Position numbers and translations under genes: made by a program. A model generated the notes under the pieces. The model ran no database searches, had not been told where the DNA came from, and worked only from the letters and a program-made list of their open reading frames with translations. From Sutterella sp. UBA1442 (GTDB taxonomy: Bacteria > Pseudomonadota > Gammaproteobacteria > Burkholderiales > Burkholderiaceae_F), in assembly GCA_002329575.1 (NCBI GenBank), contig DCTK01000070.1, positions 21,349 to 27,366 of the forward strand: a stretch of 6,018 nucleotides of DNA. The letters run 5' to 3'. This document shows, one piece after another, positions 5,262-6,018 of the stretch. Position 1 is the first letter of the stretch, and each line of letters begins with the position of its first letter.

Positions 5262-6018
5262 TTAACAGTCCTTAGCCTCACAAGCCGCCTTGGCCTTTTT
5301 GGCTTCGATTAATTCCGCATCACAAATCGGGCAGAAGTCATGACGACCCGAGATGTAGCCATGCTTTGGACAAATCGAAAACGTGGGCGTGACAGTGATG
5401 TAAGGCAAGCGGAATCGCATGAGCGTGCGGCGCACGAGTTCTTTACAGGCTTGGCTTGAGCTCACGGCATCGGCCATGTAAAGGTGCAAAACGGTGCCGC
5501 CCGTGTACTTGCGTTGCAAATCGTCTTGCATTTCCAGAGCCAAGAACGGATCGTCGGTATAACCCACCGGCAGCTGAGAGCTATTGGTGTAGTAAGGGTT
5601 AGACTCCGTGCCGGCTTGCAAAATATCCGGGAAGCGCTTGCGGTCTTCCTTGGCAAAGCGATACGTCGTGCCTTCGGCAGGCGTTGCTTCCAAGTTATAC
5701 ATATGACCGGTTTCTTCTTGGAATTGCACCATGCGCATGCGGATGTGGTCCAAGAGATCGATTGCGAATTGATGACCCCAGTCGTCTGTGATGTCATGTG
5801 CATCTTGGGTGAAATTACGAATGCACTCGTTGATGCCGTTCACACCGATCGTCGAGAAGTGGTTACGCAAAGAACCTAAGTAGCGCTTTGTGTACGGGAA
5901 AAGCCCCTGATCGATATGACGTTGAATGACCTTACGCTTGATTTCTAGGCTCGTCTTGGCCAACTCAAGCAAATGATCCAAACGGTCATAGAGGCCTTCC
6001 TTATTGCCCTTGAAGAGA
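5262..6018 (-). CDS. nrdD: Anaerobic ribonucleoside-triphosphate reductase, large part (5' end outside window)
   Basis: The C-terminal 251 residues are visible. The frame is open to the right edge, where the upstream sequence LFKGNKEGLYDRLDHLLELA continues the NrdD pattern, so the true start lies outside. Class III reductases make dNTPs from NTPs under anaerobic conditions using a glycyl radical. Family features are EIKRKVIQRHIDQGLFPYTK (residue stretch coded near 5940-5885), NSSQLPVGYTDDPFLALEM, TGGTVLHLYM and the terminal zinc-site motifs CPKHGY (5372-5355) and CPIC (5333-5322). Full-length single-chain NrdD is usually about 600-700 residues and ends with the RVxGY glycyl-radical segment. 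This chain stops at 5262, before that segment, which is instead encoded by the next gene. It is the upstream member of an nrdD-small nrdD-nrdG operon; its promoter is not in the window. Confidence 0.92.
   Translation of the reverse strand, partial: LFKGNKEGLYDRLDHLLELAKTSLEIKRKVIQRHIDQGLFPYTKRYLGSLRNHFSTIGVNGINECIRNFTQDAHDITDDWGHQFAIDLLDHIRMRMVQFQEETGHMYNLEATPAEGTTYRFAKEDRKRFPDILQAGTESNPYYTNSSQLPVGYTDDPFLALEMQDDLQRKYTGGTVLHLYMADAVSSSQACKELVRRTLMRFRLPYITVTPTFSICPKHGYISGRHDFCPICDAELIEAKKAKAACEAKDC

Noticed and set aside
5241..5264. Stop-codon readthrough or selenocysteine joining the two nrdD pieces
   Set aside because: The intervening stops are two TAA codons, not TGA, and the small gene has its own ribosome binding site and ATG.
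5979..5981. TTG at 5981 as the start of the large nrdD gene
   Set aside because: The frame stays open to the window edge and the residues upstream continue the NrdD pattern, so the gene is cut by the window.

Overview
The window carries seven protein-coding genes, two of them cut by the window edges, in three transcription units. It looks like the chromosome of an anaerobic or facultatively anaerobic Gram-negative bacterium. The grounds are a class III (oxygen-sensitive) ribonucleotide reductase with its radical-SAM activase, a DcuC-family dicarboxylate carrier of the anaerobic type, strong AAGGAG ribosome binding sites and mixed base composition. A gut betaproteobacterium of the Sutterella/Parasutterella kind would fit, but that placement is an impression from protein similarity and not proven here.

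Left unit (minus strand, 1-3302): DUF1177 protein, then a DcuC-type transporter, then an AbgA-like M20 amidohydrolase that runs off the left edge. Gaps are 8 and 14 nt, and each gene has its own strong Shine-Dalgarno sequence, so this is almost certainly one operon read from a promoter in 3303-3476. It reads as a small uptake-and-hydrolysis cassette for an unknown N-acyl, amide or dicarboxylate-like compound. The M20 enzyme keeps its metal-site motifs but has alanine where the family has a conserved histidine in the dimerisation domain.

Middle: a 174-nt divergent intergenic region contains a T-N11-A dyad (LysR-type box shape) and a repeated GTTATTCC octamer. Plus-strand gene 3477-4286 encodes a metallo-beta-lactamase-fold hydrolase of the COG1237 (DHPS-like) type. 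It may be co-regulated with the left operon.

Right unit (minus strand, 4299-6018+): the anaerobic ribonucleotide reductase operon. NrdD is split. The large subunit (cut by the right edge) stops just after its zinc-site motifs. A separate 59-residue gene, absent from a simple long-ORF list, carries the glycyl-radical segment (RVMGY) with its own ribosome binding site. It is followed after 6 nt by nrdG, the radical-SAM activase. The two nrdD pieces are in the same frame, separated by two in-frame TAA codons. nrdG and the MBL gene converge with only 12 nt between their stop codons.
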